NCBI GenBank assembly: GCA_016720145.1
Contig: JADJXV010000002.1
Span: 310,001-374,000, forward strand
Origin: Ignavibacteria bacterium
GTDB lineage: Bacteria > Bacteroidota > Ignavibacteria > Kapaibacteriales > UBA961
Reading direction: 5' to 3'
Length of the DNA stretch: 64,000 bases
Every line of letters starts with the position of its first letter. The stretch's first letter is position 1. The notes below the pieces were generated by a model. It was given only the letters and a program-made list of their open reading frames with translations. It made no database searches and was not told the DNA's origin. Positions 54,101-63,440 of the stretch are shown here, one piece after another. Both the position numbers and the translations under genes were made by a program.

Positions 54101-55463
54101 CAAGTATTGGTTTATTTTCAGGGATAGTCACATTATAGAAATTTGATCCATCTGTACCGGGTCCAGCTCCGAAGGTGGTGCCATTAACGGTCACAAGTCC
54201 TGATGGACCCCCGATGGTAGATGTTGAAAACCCTGCAGGAACTGTTGCGGATGATAAATACACACCACCACCACCACCGCCGCCACCGGGAGCAATTCCA
54301 CCACCGGTATAAACATTATTTCCGCCTCTGCCGCCTCTGCAATTGATTGTACAATTCCCACTGAACGTCGTTGCTGCGATGACAACCGTACCACCACTGC
54401 CACCACCGCCGGCACCATCAGGTAGTGCATCGCCTCCTTGAGCACCATCAGAAATAATAGGTTGGTTTCCTGAAACAAATAAATTGGCAACTAAAATTAT
54501 AATTCCCCCGCCTCTACCACCCGAACTATTGTCATTTTGATTGATATGACCTGCGCCACCGCCACCACCGAGGAAAACCTGATTGTTTGGGTTAATTAGT
54601 TTTTTACCGCCTAATCCTTGAGATAGCAAATAATTACCTGTGTACATTGGCTGCCACCCGTACCCTCCGTTACCGCCATCACCAATATTTGCACCGCCGC
54701 CGCCGCCGGCATTGTGATTGTTACCACCGCCACCGCCATTTGCCGGTGCGCCTTTACCATTCGTCAAGGGTGTGACTCCATAGGCAGCAATTCCTTCACC
54801 CTTTGGGGCGAAGTAACCGGGGGAGGTATTGATACCAACATAGTCCGTAACATGGAAGGTGGGAACCGTAGCCGCATTTTGAGCGATTGCCCCACGAAAA
54901 CCTAACTGCGATGCTACAACCGGAGCATTGAGCGTCATACTGCCTGTTGCGGCAAGAGCGATGACACCGCCAGAGGATCCATTCCATGCTGAGCCTGAGA
55001 GAGCCCCTGTTACATCAACATCTTGATATTCCGGTACCTTTACAAGCTGAACTTTTCCTGAAAGAGTATAAGATCTTACTAATGTATCTAGGAGGTAAAT
55101 TGTTGGTCCATTTATACTTTTAATTCTTGAAAATTCATAATTACCGGCATTATTGTATGCCGACATCGTTCCATATTGTGCAGTATTCGTTTGGTCAATT
55201 GATGCGCCCTGCATTTGAATAATAAGAACTTTATCTCCACTGAAGAATCCGGAGCTATTTTCAACATTTACACTTGGAGTACAAGGATTATTATCAATAG
55301 TAACTATAGGTGTATAGATATTGACGATCCCTGACACCTGCGTTACTATTTTTTTTATTTTATTATTTTTAGGGTAATGATTCCCTGCGAGAGAAGTGAA
55401 ATGGAGGCAACAAAGGATGAGCGCAATGGCGCTTCTATGAAGGTAAGGAGTGCGGGTTTTCAT
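51183..55463 (-). CDS. Giant secreted protein with Ig-like repeats and T9SS sorting domain
   Basis: About 1426 residues from the ATG at 55463, where the signal peptide MKTRTPYLHRSAIALILCCL begins. The N-terminal ~400 residues are Gly-rich and parallel-beta-like (NGKGAPANGGGGGNNHNAGG, APGGGGGGGGVYLSSA). Then come about ten Ig-like repeats of ~70-90 residues in two alternating types: one opens with GxDKTICxG and ends YILTVTGxGGC, the other opens with ASPxICxG and has YRWxPxTGL and YKVxVxxGxC. The pairs of Cys probably form disulphides. The C-terminal part (from ~1290) is a T9SS type A sorting domain with FDYIGNSVLVVSEELLEAG and GVYYCRMRAGLYEQVGKVLI. Such proteins act as adhesins or binding modules at the surface. 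The ligand is unknown. Confidence 0.82.
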   Translation of the reverse strand: MKTRTPYLHRSAIALILCCLHFTSLAGNHYPKNNKIKKIVTQVSGIVNIYTPIVTIDNNPCTPSVNVENSSGFFSGDKVLIIQMQGASIDQTNTAQYGTMSAYNNAGNYEFSRIKSINGPTIYLLDTLVRSYTLSGKVQLVKVPEYQDVDVTGALSGSAWNGSSGGVIALAATGSMTLNAPVVASQLGFRGAIAQNAATVPTFHVTDYVGINTSPGYFAPKGEGIAAYGVTPLTNGKGAPANGGGGGNNHNAGGGGGANIGDGGNGGYGWQPMYTGNYLLSQGLGGKKLINPNNQVFLGGGGGAGHINQNDNSSGGRGGGIIILVANLFVSGNQPIISDGAQGGDALPDGAGGGGSGGTVVIAATTFSGNCTINCRGGRGGNNVYTGGGIAPGGGGGGGGVYLSSATVPAGFSTSTIGGPSGLVTVNGTTFGAGPGTDGSNFYNVTIPENKPILGTTKADAGSDKFVCPGKSELIGVSPISGNSYQWTPSTELDNPTISNPICTPSNTRQYILKMTNSFGCNSYDTTVISVDRLVAEISPVIPVCLGTSVQLAASTGAKLYRWEPPTELSDPNISNPVCYPSQTRSYILTVESIAGCISYDTVVIPVSSVVAKVTSASPICLGSSTKLSASGGDKYTWSPATGLNDSTSATPTASPKITTKYKVLVTNGYCSDSAYITVDVIQPIATAGQDKTICLGASAQIGAAPVTGDTYSWEPTTGLNDPFIANPIASPSVLTRYILASTRNGCTAYDTVTVNIGTIKASVQASPDTICKGEKAQLSASGGSEYRWEPTTGLDNPTIANPVASPAVTTNYKVIVSSGKCIDTGYVTLQVNSAAKANAGSDKTICPGSSAQIGMLPEAGVTYSWLPTTDLDNPSSSNPIASSKTNIDYILTTTGEGGCISRDTVHISVGNIVAKVSNDTAICSGTPVQLLSSGGAQYRWTPSIGLNDSTVENPIATLSTTTTYKVFVLSGTCKDSAIVTITVRPSPAAHAGADQTLCNGSFAQIGEAAQAGNIYSWQPATGLNDTAISNPVASPAITTQYILTVTGQGGCVAHDTVVVTVGKIKALVSNDTAICNGASAQLFAGGGTQYDWSPLLGLNDPASANPIASPNITTKYRVIVTTGTCIDTAFVTVSIIPAPNADAGGDKIICIGESTQIGAPADSGNTYSWSPLSGIISPTSSQTIVSPSTTTTYTLTVTNPAGCVKTDEVLVTVNLKNERSFILWPDSVTFTPGVQFTSSLTIPSEVSDWRVRLKYDSLVVKFSSISGGLHAIPDDQKGELTVSGAGGGGAVTIRFDAYLPHNADSVFDVRLTLDTAQFALCETVSTTGNSLKLADYCARSIRAASGTGQSYFLAVKGNTIDFGVGLSGNVRLEVFDYIGNSVLVVSEELLEAGQYSTTLDLPVGVYYCRMRAGLYEQVGKVLIAR

Positions 55464-55680
55464 GTGAGCATTGAGAATATTGAAGAAAGTCTTCAGTGAT
55501 GTAAAGGAATCTAGAATTGTATATACGTATGCAAGTACATGCAATCTAATACAAATATGTGTAAATATACACCTTGATTATTATATGAATCATCGGACAA
55601 ATAGCTGCACCATTTTAACTATTATCTTGAACCATGACATGCTCTTTATCCGAGATAAGAGTAGGCGCGAGGTAGAATCC

Positions 55681-58600
55681 TCATCGCACTACCATTACCT
55701 TCACGACACTCTCGAATATCCCCGCCCGCATAAGACAGAAATATACACCAACTGGCAAGTCAAACGCAGCGGAATACTCGCCTGCTTCGAGCGCACCATT
55801 GGAGACAACAAGCGCGGAATTGCCAACATAATCAAACACTTCCAAGTAAACATTTCCCGAAAGTCCTACACCGAAATCGATGCTTCTGTCTTTGATAGAC
55901 AGGAAATACTTCTTGCCTGTACTGCTCACGACACGGATATTTTTCCCGCAGTAGTCGGCGAGCATGAGAATTGTGCCTGTGGTGTTCCATGTATCGCATT
56001 CAGCAACTTTTGCTGTATCAACAAATAATTGAATAGGATAAATTGTGTCAGATGTATTCGGCAGGAATGCGTCGAAGGTTATAGGAATTGAATGACTTCC
56101 GCCATTACCATTTACCAGCAATTCTCCGTTGTTATCATCTGGAATTGCTTGACTATTTGCGATTGAATTGTACTTCACTAGTAATGGATCGTACTTCAAT
56201 CTCACTCTCCAATCGTCGACTCCACTCGGAATTTCTAAACTTGTCGTGAATTGCTTGCCCGGGAAGATATATATCGCATCGGGCTGCAAAGTGAATGAAC
56301 GTTCATTCCTTGGATTTACCGTTACCGTGACTTCGTCAGATTTGATGCATCCTACAGGATTAGTGACGGAGAGTGTGTAGATCGTTGTCGTCGCAGGGCT
56401 TGCTATCGTCTCACTTGTAAAAGGACTTGATAGACCTATCGAAGGACTCCAAGAATACTTGTTAGCAGGGTCTGCGGGTGTGCCTATTTGGGTACTTGCG
56501 CCAATGCAGATTGTTGTGTCATCGCCGGCGTTGGCGTTCGGTGGTGGGGCTATCGTTACGGTCACGAAGGCGGAATCGATGCACGTACCGCTCGACACAA
56601 GCACTCTGTATCTCGTTGTGATTGCTGGATTAGCCGTAGGATTAGCAGCTAATGGATTATCCAATCCTTCGCTCGGTGACCACTCATATTGTGCTCCCCC
56701 GCTTGCGAATAACTGTGCGCTTGTGCCTTCGCAGATGCTGGCATCATTCGAAACAATTGCTTTAATAGTGCCGATAGTGAGTAGTACAGTATCGCTTGCA
56801 GTGCAGCCGCCAATTCCAGTAACGGTGAGTATGTATTGCGTTGTGCTTGTGGGCGATGCCGTGGGATTGGCTTTGGTTGCATCATCTAAGCCGTTCGTTG
56901 GTTGCCATGAGTACGTAAATCCTGCTTGCGCTGCTTCGCCTATTTCTGTGCTTGCGCCAAGGCAGAGAGTTTTGTCTTGCTCCGGCTTTGGCGGTTGGTT
57001 GTGGATTCACGGTGATGGTGACAAAGGCAGAGTCTTGGCAGGTGCCGCTCGACACTATTACTTTGTAGGTGGTTGTTTTAGTTGGAGTTGCAATTGGATT
57101 GCTGATAGTTGTATCGCTGAGACCTGTCTGAGGTGACCACCTGTATTGCGCGCCTCCGCTCGCAAGAAGCCGAACATGCGAACCTTCACAAATCGTGGTA
57201 TCGTTGGATACCTTTGCGACAATAACGCCAACAGCAATAAGGACGGTATCCACTGCAATGCACCCATGCTCATTAGTAACAGTGAGGATATAGCGAGTTG
57301 TGGTCTTAGGTGAAGCAATTGGATTCGCTATACTTGGATTATCAAGACTGTTCGGTGGGGACCATGAATACGTATTACCGGCTTCCGGATTGGTGCCTAG
57401 CTGAGTAGTTTCTTGGTCGCAGAGAGTGATATCTGCGCCTGCTGTAGCGTTTGGTATTGGATACACAATTGCAGTCGCAGTGTCAGAAGTCGAACTATTA
57501 TCATTCGTTACCTTCAATATCACGTTGTGCTGTCCGGCTTGAGAATACCGCACCGTGATGGCGCTGTCTGTGCTGATGGCCGGAGTGCCAGCTTCAAATG
57601 TCCATACGCGGCGCAAGACATTCTTACTTTTATCACTAAATCTCAATGCGGTATTGACACAACCACTATCGATTTGTATGGCTGCCTGTGGTGGCGAGCA
57701 TGGCGCTAAGGGATGCACTCCATCTTGATTAAAAATATAATCCATGAAATTAGGGAGACCTAATTGGCAGTTATTGGTGATGGCAACTGCATTATTCACA
57801 CAAGAACATCCCACACCCTTTACATTGGGATTTTCGATGACACTGAGATACGGTTGGTTGTTTTGAGCGCAATATATTTTCCCATTTGGTGCTAATTGAA
57901 GCGCTAAAGAAGCAAGCCCCTCAATTGATGGTTGCAATACAAAATAAAGCGAGCTTTGAATGGAGGCGGCATTAGGTACACTTAAATCAAACTGACAAAG
58001 ACCTCCATATCCTTTGGGAAACGTTAAATTACGATAGGTAACATATAATTTACGATTGTCAGGCGAGAAGGAAATGCCGTAAGGAGCGACATCTTTGCTT
58101 ATTGTAAGTGGAATACAATTCGTCACTTCCCCCGTTTTGGCATTAAAATCGAACAGTTCTACTTTATATTCACCAAATGCTACTAGAGCCAATTTGCTCC
58201 GATCGGGTGAAATTTTTAAATATCCACTTTCATATTCTGTAGCAGTGCTTGCATAGTTTGAAACTCTATAATTACTCTCTACCCCGGTTGAGTTGATGTG
58301 ATAGGAATACAATACTCCCCCTACTTTTGTATGTGCGACGATCCAATATCCGGTGCCCGCACAATCAAGAGTGCCGGTAAGCTTTTCTGATACACCGCCG
58401 TTGAGACGTTTATTTTTTATAAGTACATCGCCTGTTGAAAATTCCATACTTATCAATGAGTAATACAACGAAAACTCATTGTTCTCAGCTTCAGATACAG
58501 TAAACACATAGTATTGGAGAGAATTCCCGGAATTAGGAACAATCAACGCGCTTTGAGTAGAAGAAGCGCCCCCCTTAAATCCGATACCATTTTTTATAAT

Positions 58601-58846
58601 CTGATGCTTATTATTCCAAATAGTAAGTCCATCAGTATAAAATAGCAATTTTCCCGTTATTTTATCGGATGCGATAGCACACCCCTCCACAGTTTTCATT
58701 GTACTACCATACAGTGGGATTGGTGAACCGGTAGAGAAACTAACACCTGCGTAGTCTCCAAAATACCAGTTGTCCGCCTCATGCTGAGCAAAAGCAGGAA
58801 GGAAGCAACTATAGAAAAATACAGCAAGAGGGATCAATATTCTCAT
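55681..58846 (-). pseudogene. Frameshifted paralogue: secreted PKD/Ig-repeat protein with T9SS sorting domain
   Basis: Two open frames form one gene. The 5' part (58846 down to 56882, 654 codons) has a signal peptide (MRILIPLAVFFYSCFLPAFA), a propeller-like domain (ITGKLLFYTDGLTIWNNKHQ, YGISFSPDNRKLYVTYRN), a PKD domain (VWTFEAGTPAISTDSAITVR, QAGQHNVILKVTND) and Ig-like repeats. It runs into nonsense after KAG at about 56980. The 3' part continues in another frame with DKTLCLGASTEIGEAAQ, more Ig-like repeats and a T9SS sorting domain ending in FDLPVGVYFCLMRAGIFESV. One extra base (T in TT at 56977-56978) explains the break. The last ~300 residues are close to those of the gene at 51183, so the two are paralogues. 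If the base is a sequencing error, the gene is a normal ~1050-residue surface protein. Confidence 0.75.
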
Positions 58847-59185
58847 GAAAAAATACTCTCTCGGCGAAAAATTCCGGCGTGGAAGATTGAAGCAATTTAA
58901 CTCATTGCAGGAAATTGAAATACCTACGATGCAAATTACAAAAAGGCGAGAATAGCTGCAAGGAAATAGTTGAAGAATAGAAGGCTGATTTTTATGAATT
59001 TTATAATCTTAGCTGATAAATTATCTCACTTTCTATAAATCAACTTCATCACAAGCCATCATTACCCAAGTTGAATCAACTACACGTACGAATAATTACC
59101 ACACTTACCCAAAATTTTCAAAGAGAATCAATTTCACACCCGTATTTTTGCAGAAAAATATTCCTATTGATGACGTAACACTTCC
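58847..59185. other. 339-bp intergenic region between divergent genes
   Basis: No gene is visible. It should hold promoters for the PKD/Ig protein and the penicillin-binding protein. A TATTTTTG box at 59142-59149 fits the -7 consensus for the plus-strand gene, without a clear -33 element. Confidence 0.35.
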
Positions 59186-61031
59186 ATGGCCAAACAAGCT
59201 CCTCCCGAACCCGCCGAAGAAACCAATAAAAGCTGGAAAATCGGCGTTCTGCTCGTGATTTTCCTCCTCGCTTTTTCGGGAATCCTCGTGCGGCTCTTCA
59301 TTATTCAAATCGTGAAAGCCGGCGAATATCGAGCGCTTGCACGTAAACAATATGAATCCCGTATCGAACTAAAACCAGAACGTGGAAGAATTTACGACCG
59401 CAATGGACACATCATCGCCTCCACAATCAAGAGCGTGTCCTTCGCTGTCGATCCTCGATTAGTAGAGCATCCACACACCATTGCTCTCGCCCTCGAATCA
59501 CTTACCGGTGACTCGGCATCCGTATGGGAACATAAAATCCGCACATCAAAAAAATCCTTTCTCTGGCTCGCACGCGGCAATATCGACCGCCTCTCCCTGC
59601 TCGATACACTTCAAGATGCCGGACTCATCAAAGTCAAAGAACCTCGTAGAAATTACCTGTTTGGCAATGCAGCTTCGCAAATTGTCGGTTGCACAAGCGT
59701 GGACAATCAAGGACTTAGCGGTGTCGAACTAGCTCTGGATTCGCTCCTTAAAGGAGAAGCAGGATTTATGATCATGCAACGTGACGGCAAAGGTAACTTA
59801 CGTCCCTCAGTTGACTTACCGACGAATCCGGCATCCAATGGACATTCTGTACAGCTCACACTCTACCGATACAGTGAACGCTCACCATGGCGTATGGAAG
59901 CTCTCCGACGGGTATGAAATTAAAGACTCTCACCCGCTCGGACGCATTACTTTCGCCGAAGCTATCGAACAATCCAGCAATGTGGTTTTTGCGCTCCAAT
60001 CACAGAAAATTGCCGATGATAAATTCTATAAATACGCTCGTGACTTTGGGTTCGGTATCACCCTCGGCATCGACGTTCCGGGCGAAGTCTCGGGCCGAAT
60101 GAAAAAGCCCCGGGAGTTCGACGGCGCCACTAAATACTTCATGGCGTACGGTTACGAGCTCGCCGCCACCGCCCTCCAAATCGTCAACGCCTACTCGGCA
60201 GTCGCCAACGGCGGCGTGATGATGAAGCCGTATTTAATCAAGAAAATTCTCGATGAAAATGGTAATGAAATCGAGTCGTATTCACCGCAAAAAATCCGCC
60301 GGGTGATCTCACCTGAAACCGCGAAAGAGCTCACCGAACTCTTCTGCGGCGTGGTCGAACGTGGCACCGGCGTCGAAGCCCGCGTGCAAGGAATGCGTAT
60401 CGCCGGCAAAACCGGTACCGCCCAGCAGCTCGTCGATGGTACCTATTCCAAAAAAGCATACACGGCGTCGTTTGTGGGGTTCTTCCCGGCAGACAAACCC
60501 AAAATCGCGATGATGATCATGCTCGACAAACCCCAAACCGACATCTACGGCGGTAAGACCGCAGCCCCGATTTTCCGGAGAATTGCGCAGCGCTGGATAT
60601 CAGCCACGCACATCGAAGGCATTAAAGATGAAATACTTACCGAACAATCCGACTCCGTCACCGTTCCCGACGTGCGCGGTATCAGCGTCGAAAATGCGGA
60701 AGTCGTTCTCCACCAACTCGGGCTGCGCCTCAAGAACCGCGGACAAGGAATCATCGCGCAGCAGTCACCTCTTCCGACGATTCGCGTGGTGCGCGGCAGC
60801 GAAATTCTCGCTGAGTCCCGTGTGCCTACGCCGCAAGTCGTGAATACCGATTCCACCGAAAAAGTTCGCATCGCCGCACTCCGTCCGGATGTACGCGGCA
60901 TGGCAGTTCGTCGAGCACTCGCCGTGCTTCATGCTGCCGGCACGAAAGTCAAAGTCATCGGCAGCGGCTCCGTGCAGCGCCAAACCTGGGCACCGGGCAA
61001 GGAAAAGTCGTGTACGATTGAGTGTAAGTAG
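59186..61031 (+). pseudogene. Class B penicillin-binding protein with PASTA domains, internal deletion removes the SxxK region
   Basis: The 5' frame (59186-59917) encodes the N-terminal half of an FtsI/PBP2-type transpeptidase: a membrane helix (WKIGVLLVIFLLAFSGILVR), the ELKPERGRIYDRNGHIIAST loop and the dimerisation domain up to SVQLTL. It then goes out of frame. From about 59862 another frame (to 61031) carries the second half: STDTVNAHHGVWKL, the SSN motif (EQSSNVVFAL), the KTG motif (AGKTGTAQQL) and two PASTA domains (VPDVRGISVENAEVVLHQLG; RPDVRGMAVRRALAVLH). The ~90-110 residues between SVQLTL and STDT, which hold the active-site SxxK, are missing. Without that Ser it cannot crosslink peptidoglycan. 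It is either a real deletion in a redundant gene or an assembly error in an important one. Confidence 0.8.
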
Positions 61032-61059
61032 TTGGGTTCGCTTGTGCATACTCCTGGCG

Positions 61060-61087
61060 TCGTCTGCGGTCACCCGTTGCCGTCCAA
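61060..61087 (+). repeat. 28-bp repeat in a gene 3' flank, copy 2
   Basis: TCGTCTGCGGTCACCCGTTG followed by CCGTCCAA lies 29 bp after the end of the penicillin-binding protein gene and reads in its direction. It matches the copy at 49096-49123 (minus strand) at 26 of 28 bases. The remaining bases up to 61306 hold nothing I can support. Confidence 0.55.
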
Positions 61088-61306
61088 CGGAAGAAAAAGC
61101 AGTGATATTTTTCGGTAAGTTGTGGTATTTTGCAGGTATGGCGGGGAACAAATCGGTTGCTGATGAAGTAATGGGAATTCAATTTGAATCGGTCATCAAT
61201 CGAAATACGATATGAATACCCAATTTTTACGTAGCAATATAAGACAGCAATTCTGTATATTTTTAACAAAAACAACAAGACTTATCCATTAATTCATCTG
61301 TAATTT

Positions 61307-62137
61307 ATGAGTTATAATTATATGAAATTGATGCTATTCTTACTTCTGCTTTTATTGTCATGCCGAATTGCTACTAAGGAGTCAGTTGCCTATAAATATT
61401 TAACCAAAGGTTTAGAAAAGGAAAAACTTCAAGACTATAAATCTGCAATTCAATATTATGACCAAGCAATTGAGATTGATTCTAATTATATATACGCCTA
61501 TAATAACCGTGGTTATATGAATAGTTTGCTCAGTAATTACAAAGAAGCTATTGTTGATTACAACAAAGCATTGAGACTTAATCCATTGTACACAAAGTCG
61601 TTATATAATAGAGCAATAGCAAGATACAACACTGAATCGTATACAGAGGCATTGTCAGATCTTAACAAGGTTATTGAAATATACCCTAAAGATTTTTCTT
61701 CATACCTTACTAGAGGATCTGTTAAGTTTATGCTGGAAGATTATCAAGGTGCACTTGAAGATTATAGTTACTGCATACAATTAAATCCAGAGTCTGCTTC
61801 TGCTTATGTAAACCGTGCAAATACAAAACGTAAATTGAACGAGAATGCGGAAGCTATGAAGGATTTCGATCAAGCAATAGAAATTTCTCCGCGCTATTCT
61901 TATGCATTTAATGCAAGAGGATATGCAAAAATGGATATGAAAGATTATTTAGGTGCAATCAGGGATTATACAGCTTCAATTACAATTGACTCGACTAATT
62001 CTTTCACTTATAGTAGTAGAGCTTGGATAAAATTTACACTAGGGGACCAGTCAGGTGCCTGTGATGATTGGCTCCAAGCAGGTATGCTCGGAAATGAAGA
62101 TGCATATAAGGCAATGGAAAAATATTGCAACAGATGA
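61307..62137 (+). CDS. TPR lipoprotein
   Basis: The 276-residue protein has a lipoprotein signal (MKLMLFLLLLLLSC from the ATG at 61322; an ATG at 61307 adds five residues), with the lipobox LLSC. About six TPR motifs follow: LQDYKSAIQYYDQAIEIDSN, LSNYKEAIVDYNKALRLNPL, MLEDYQGALEDYSYCIQLNP and others. It ends with GDQSGACDDWLQAGMLGNED, AYKAMEKYCNR, the family ending shared with the TPR genes at 39722 and 62279. It is the first of three TPR genes in a row and the only one without a piece of rpe before it. The likely role is protein-protein binding at the envelope. Confidence 0.75.
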   Translation: MSYNYMKLMLFLLLLLLSCRIATKESVAYKYLTKGLEKEKLQDYKSAIQYYDQAIEIDSNYIYAYNNRGYMNSLLSNYKEAIVDYNKALRLNPLYTKSLYNRAIARYNTESYTEALSDLNKVIEIYPKDFSSYLTRGSVKFMLEDYQGALEDYSYCIQLNPESASAYVNRANTKRKLNENAEAMKDFDQAIEISPRYSYAFNARGYAKMDMKDYLGAIRDYTASITIDSTNSFTYSSRAWIKFTLGDQSGACDDWLQAGMLGNEDAYKAMEKYCNR

Positions 62138-62163
62138 TTAATACCAATTTAACAAAACACATT

Positions 62164-62223
62164 ATGACACACACTCTCCAACTTGCTCCATCGCTCCTAT
62201 CCGCTGATTTTGCAAATGTATGA
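62164..62223 (+). pseudogene. Ribulose-phosphate 3-epimerase 5' fragment, copy 1
   Basis: The 20-codon frame reads MTHTLQLAPSLLSADFANV and stops. The phrase xxLAPSLLSADFANx is the N-terminal strand of ribulose-phosphate 3-epimerase (Rpe), including the conserved Ser of the phosphate site region. The rest of rpe is absent. The fragment sits in a ~140-bp block directly upstream of a TPR gene (ATG to ATG 115 bp); the same block recurs at 63326. Confidence 0.65.
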
Positions 62224-62278
62224 AGCATTATTTCGTGAAAAAGTGAGTCTTCCAAGTACGTATTCTTAGAGTGGTGAA

Positions 62279-63297
62279 ATGAAAAAAATACTTCTTCTTA
62301 TACTATTTATAACAGTTACTTCTCAAGCAGACTGCTTCGGGCAGAGTGCTGAAGAGCATTTTAAACGAGGGACAAAAAAGTTGGAACTAGGTGATTATAA
62401 AGGGGCAATTAAGCACTTTAGTAAAGCGATACAAAAAAAATCTACATATGCTGAGGCGTATGACAGTAGAGCGTATGTTAAAGGTATTCTCGAAGATTAT
62501 GCGGGAGCTGTTGTCGATCTGAGTAAAGTTATAGAACTTAGTCCAAATGATTCAGAAGGTTATGTAAAAAGAGGAATCGTAAAAACATGCTCAATGATGA
62601 ACATGGAGCTATTGAAGATTTTTCGAAAGCAATAGCCATCACGCCAAACAATGGAATTGCTTACAATTACAGAGGTGACACAAAGTATAGAATTGAAGAT
62701 TATTCGGGAGCTATACAAGATTATACAAAAGCACTCGAATTTAACCCGATTGATGTACAAATTTATATAAATAGAGGTCTTGCAAAAGGAAAACTTGAGG
62801 ATTATTTGGGAACTATTCAGGATTGTAATGAAGTCTTAAAACTTGACTCTAATAATTATTGGGCTTACAATAATAGAGGTTATACTAAATATGTATTAAT
62901 AGAATATCAAAATGCTATTGCCGATTTAACGAAAGCTATACGTATTGATTCCAACGAAACAATAGCATATATTAATAGAGGTAACTCAAAATTGTTAATC
63001 GAAGATTATAATGGGGCTTTAGAAGATTATAACAAAGCACTGACTCTTCAAAATGACAACCCTAATTTATTTTTCAACAGAGCATTAACAAAAATTAAAC
63101 TTGCTGATAATAAAGGGGGATTGGAAGATTACAATAAAGCAATCTCTCTTAATCCTGAGTACGGGAAAGCATACTATAACAGGGGATGGGTAAAGTTTGA
63201 TGGAGGAGATACAGCCGGTGCTTGTGATGATTGGGCAAAAGCCGGAATATTAGGAAATGACGATGTTTATTCAACTCTAGAAAAATACTGTAAATAA
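62279..63297 (+). pseudogene. Secreted TPR protein gene with one-base frameshift
   Basis: Two frames make up one TPR gene. The first (62279-62635) encodes a signal peptide (MKKILLLILFITVTSQADCF) and TPR motifs up to YVKRGIVK. The second, open from about 62586 to 63297, continues with MLNDEHGAIEDFSKAI and further TPR motifs (NYRGDTKYRIEDYSGAIQDY, LVEDYNGALEDYNKAL-type), ending with the family signature GDTAGACDDWAKAGILGNDD. The frames meet at a run of five A (62581-62585); a sixth A would give VKNMLNDEHG in one frame. The full product would have ~339 residues and nine or ten TPRs. It is either a sequencing error, a phase-variable switch or a broken gene. Confidence 0.75.
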
Positions 63298-63325
63298 ATC
63301 TACCTATCAACAAAACAAACACATC

Positions 63326-63385
63326 ATGACACACTCTCTCCAGCTTGCTCCATCGCTCCTATCGGCTGATTTTGCAAATGTATGA
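63326..63385 (+). pseudogene. Ribulose-phosphate 3-epimerase 5' fragment, copy 2
   Basis: Reads MTHSLQLAPSLLSADFANV and then stop, nearly identical in DNA to copy 1 at 62164. As there, it lies ~28 bp after a TPR gene stop and exactly 115 bp before the ATG of the next TPR gene. The repeated block continues to the TPR start codon. The sequence suits the start of a real rpe better than copy 1 does, so the source gene is probably downstream of the window. Confidence 0.65.
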
Positions 63386-63440
63386 AGCATTGTTTCGTGA
63401 AAAAGTGAGTCTTCCAAGTACGTATTCTTAGAGTGGTGAA

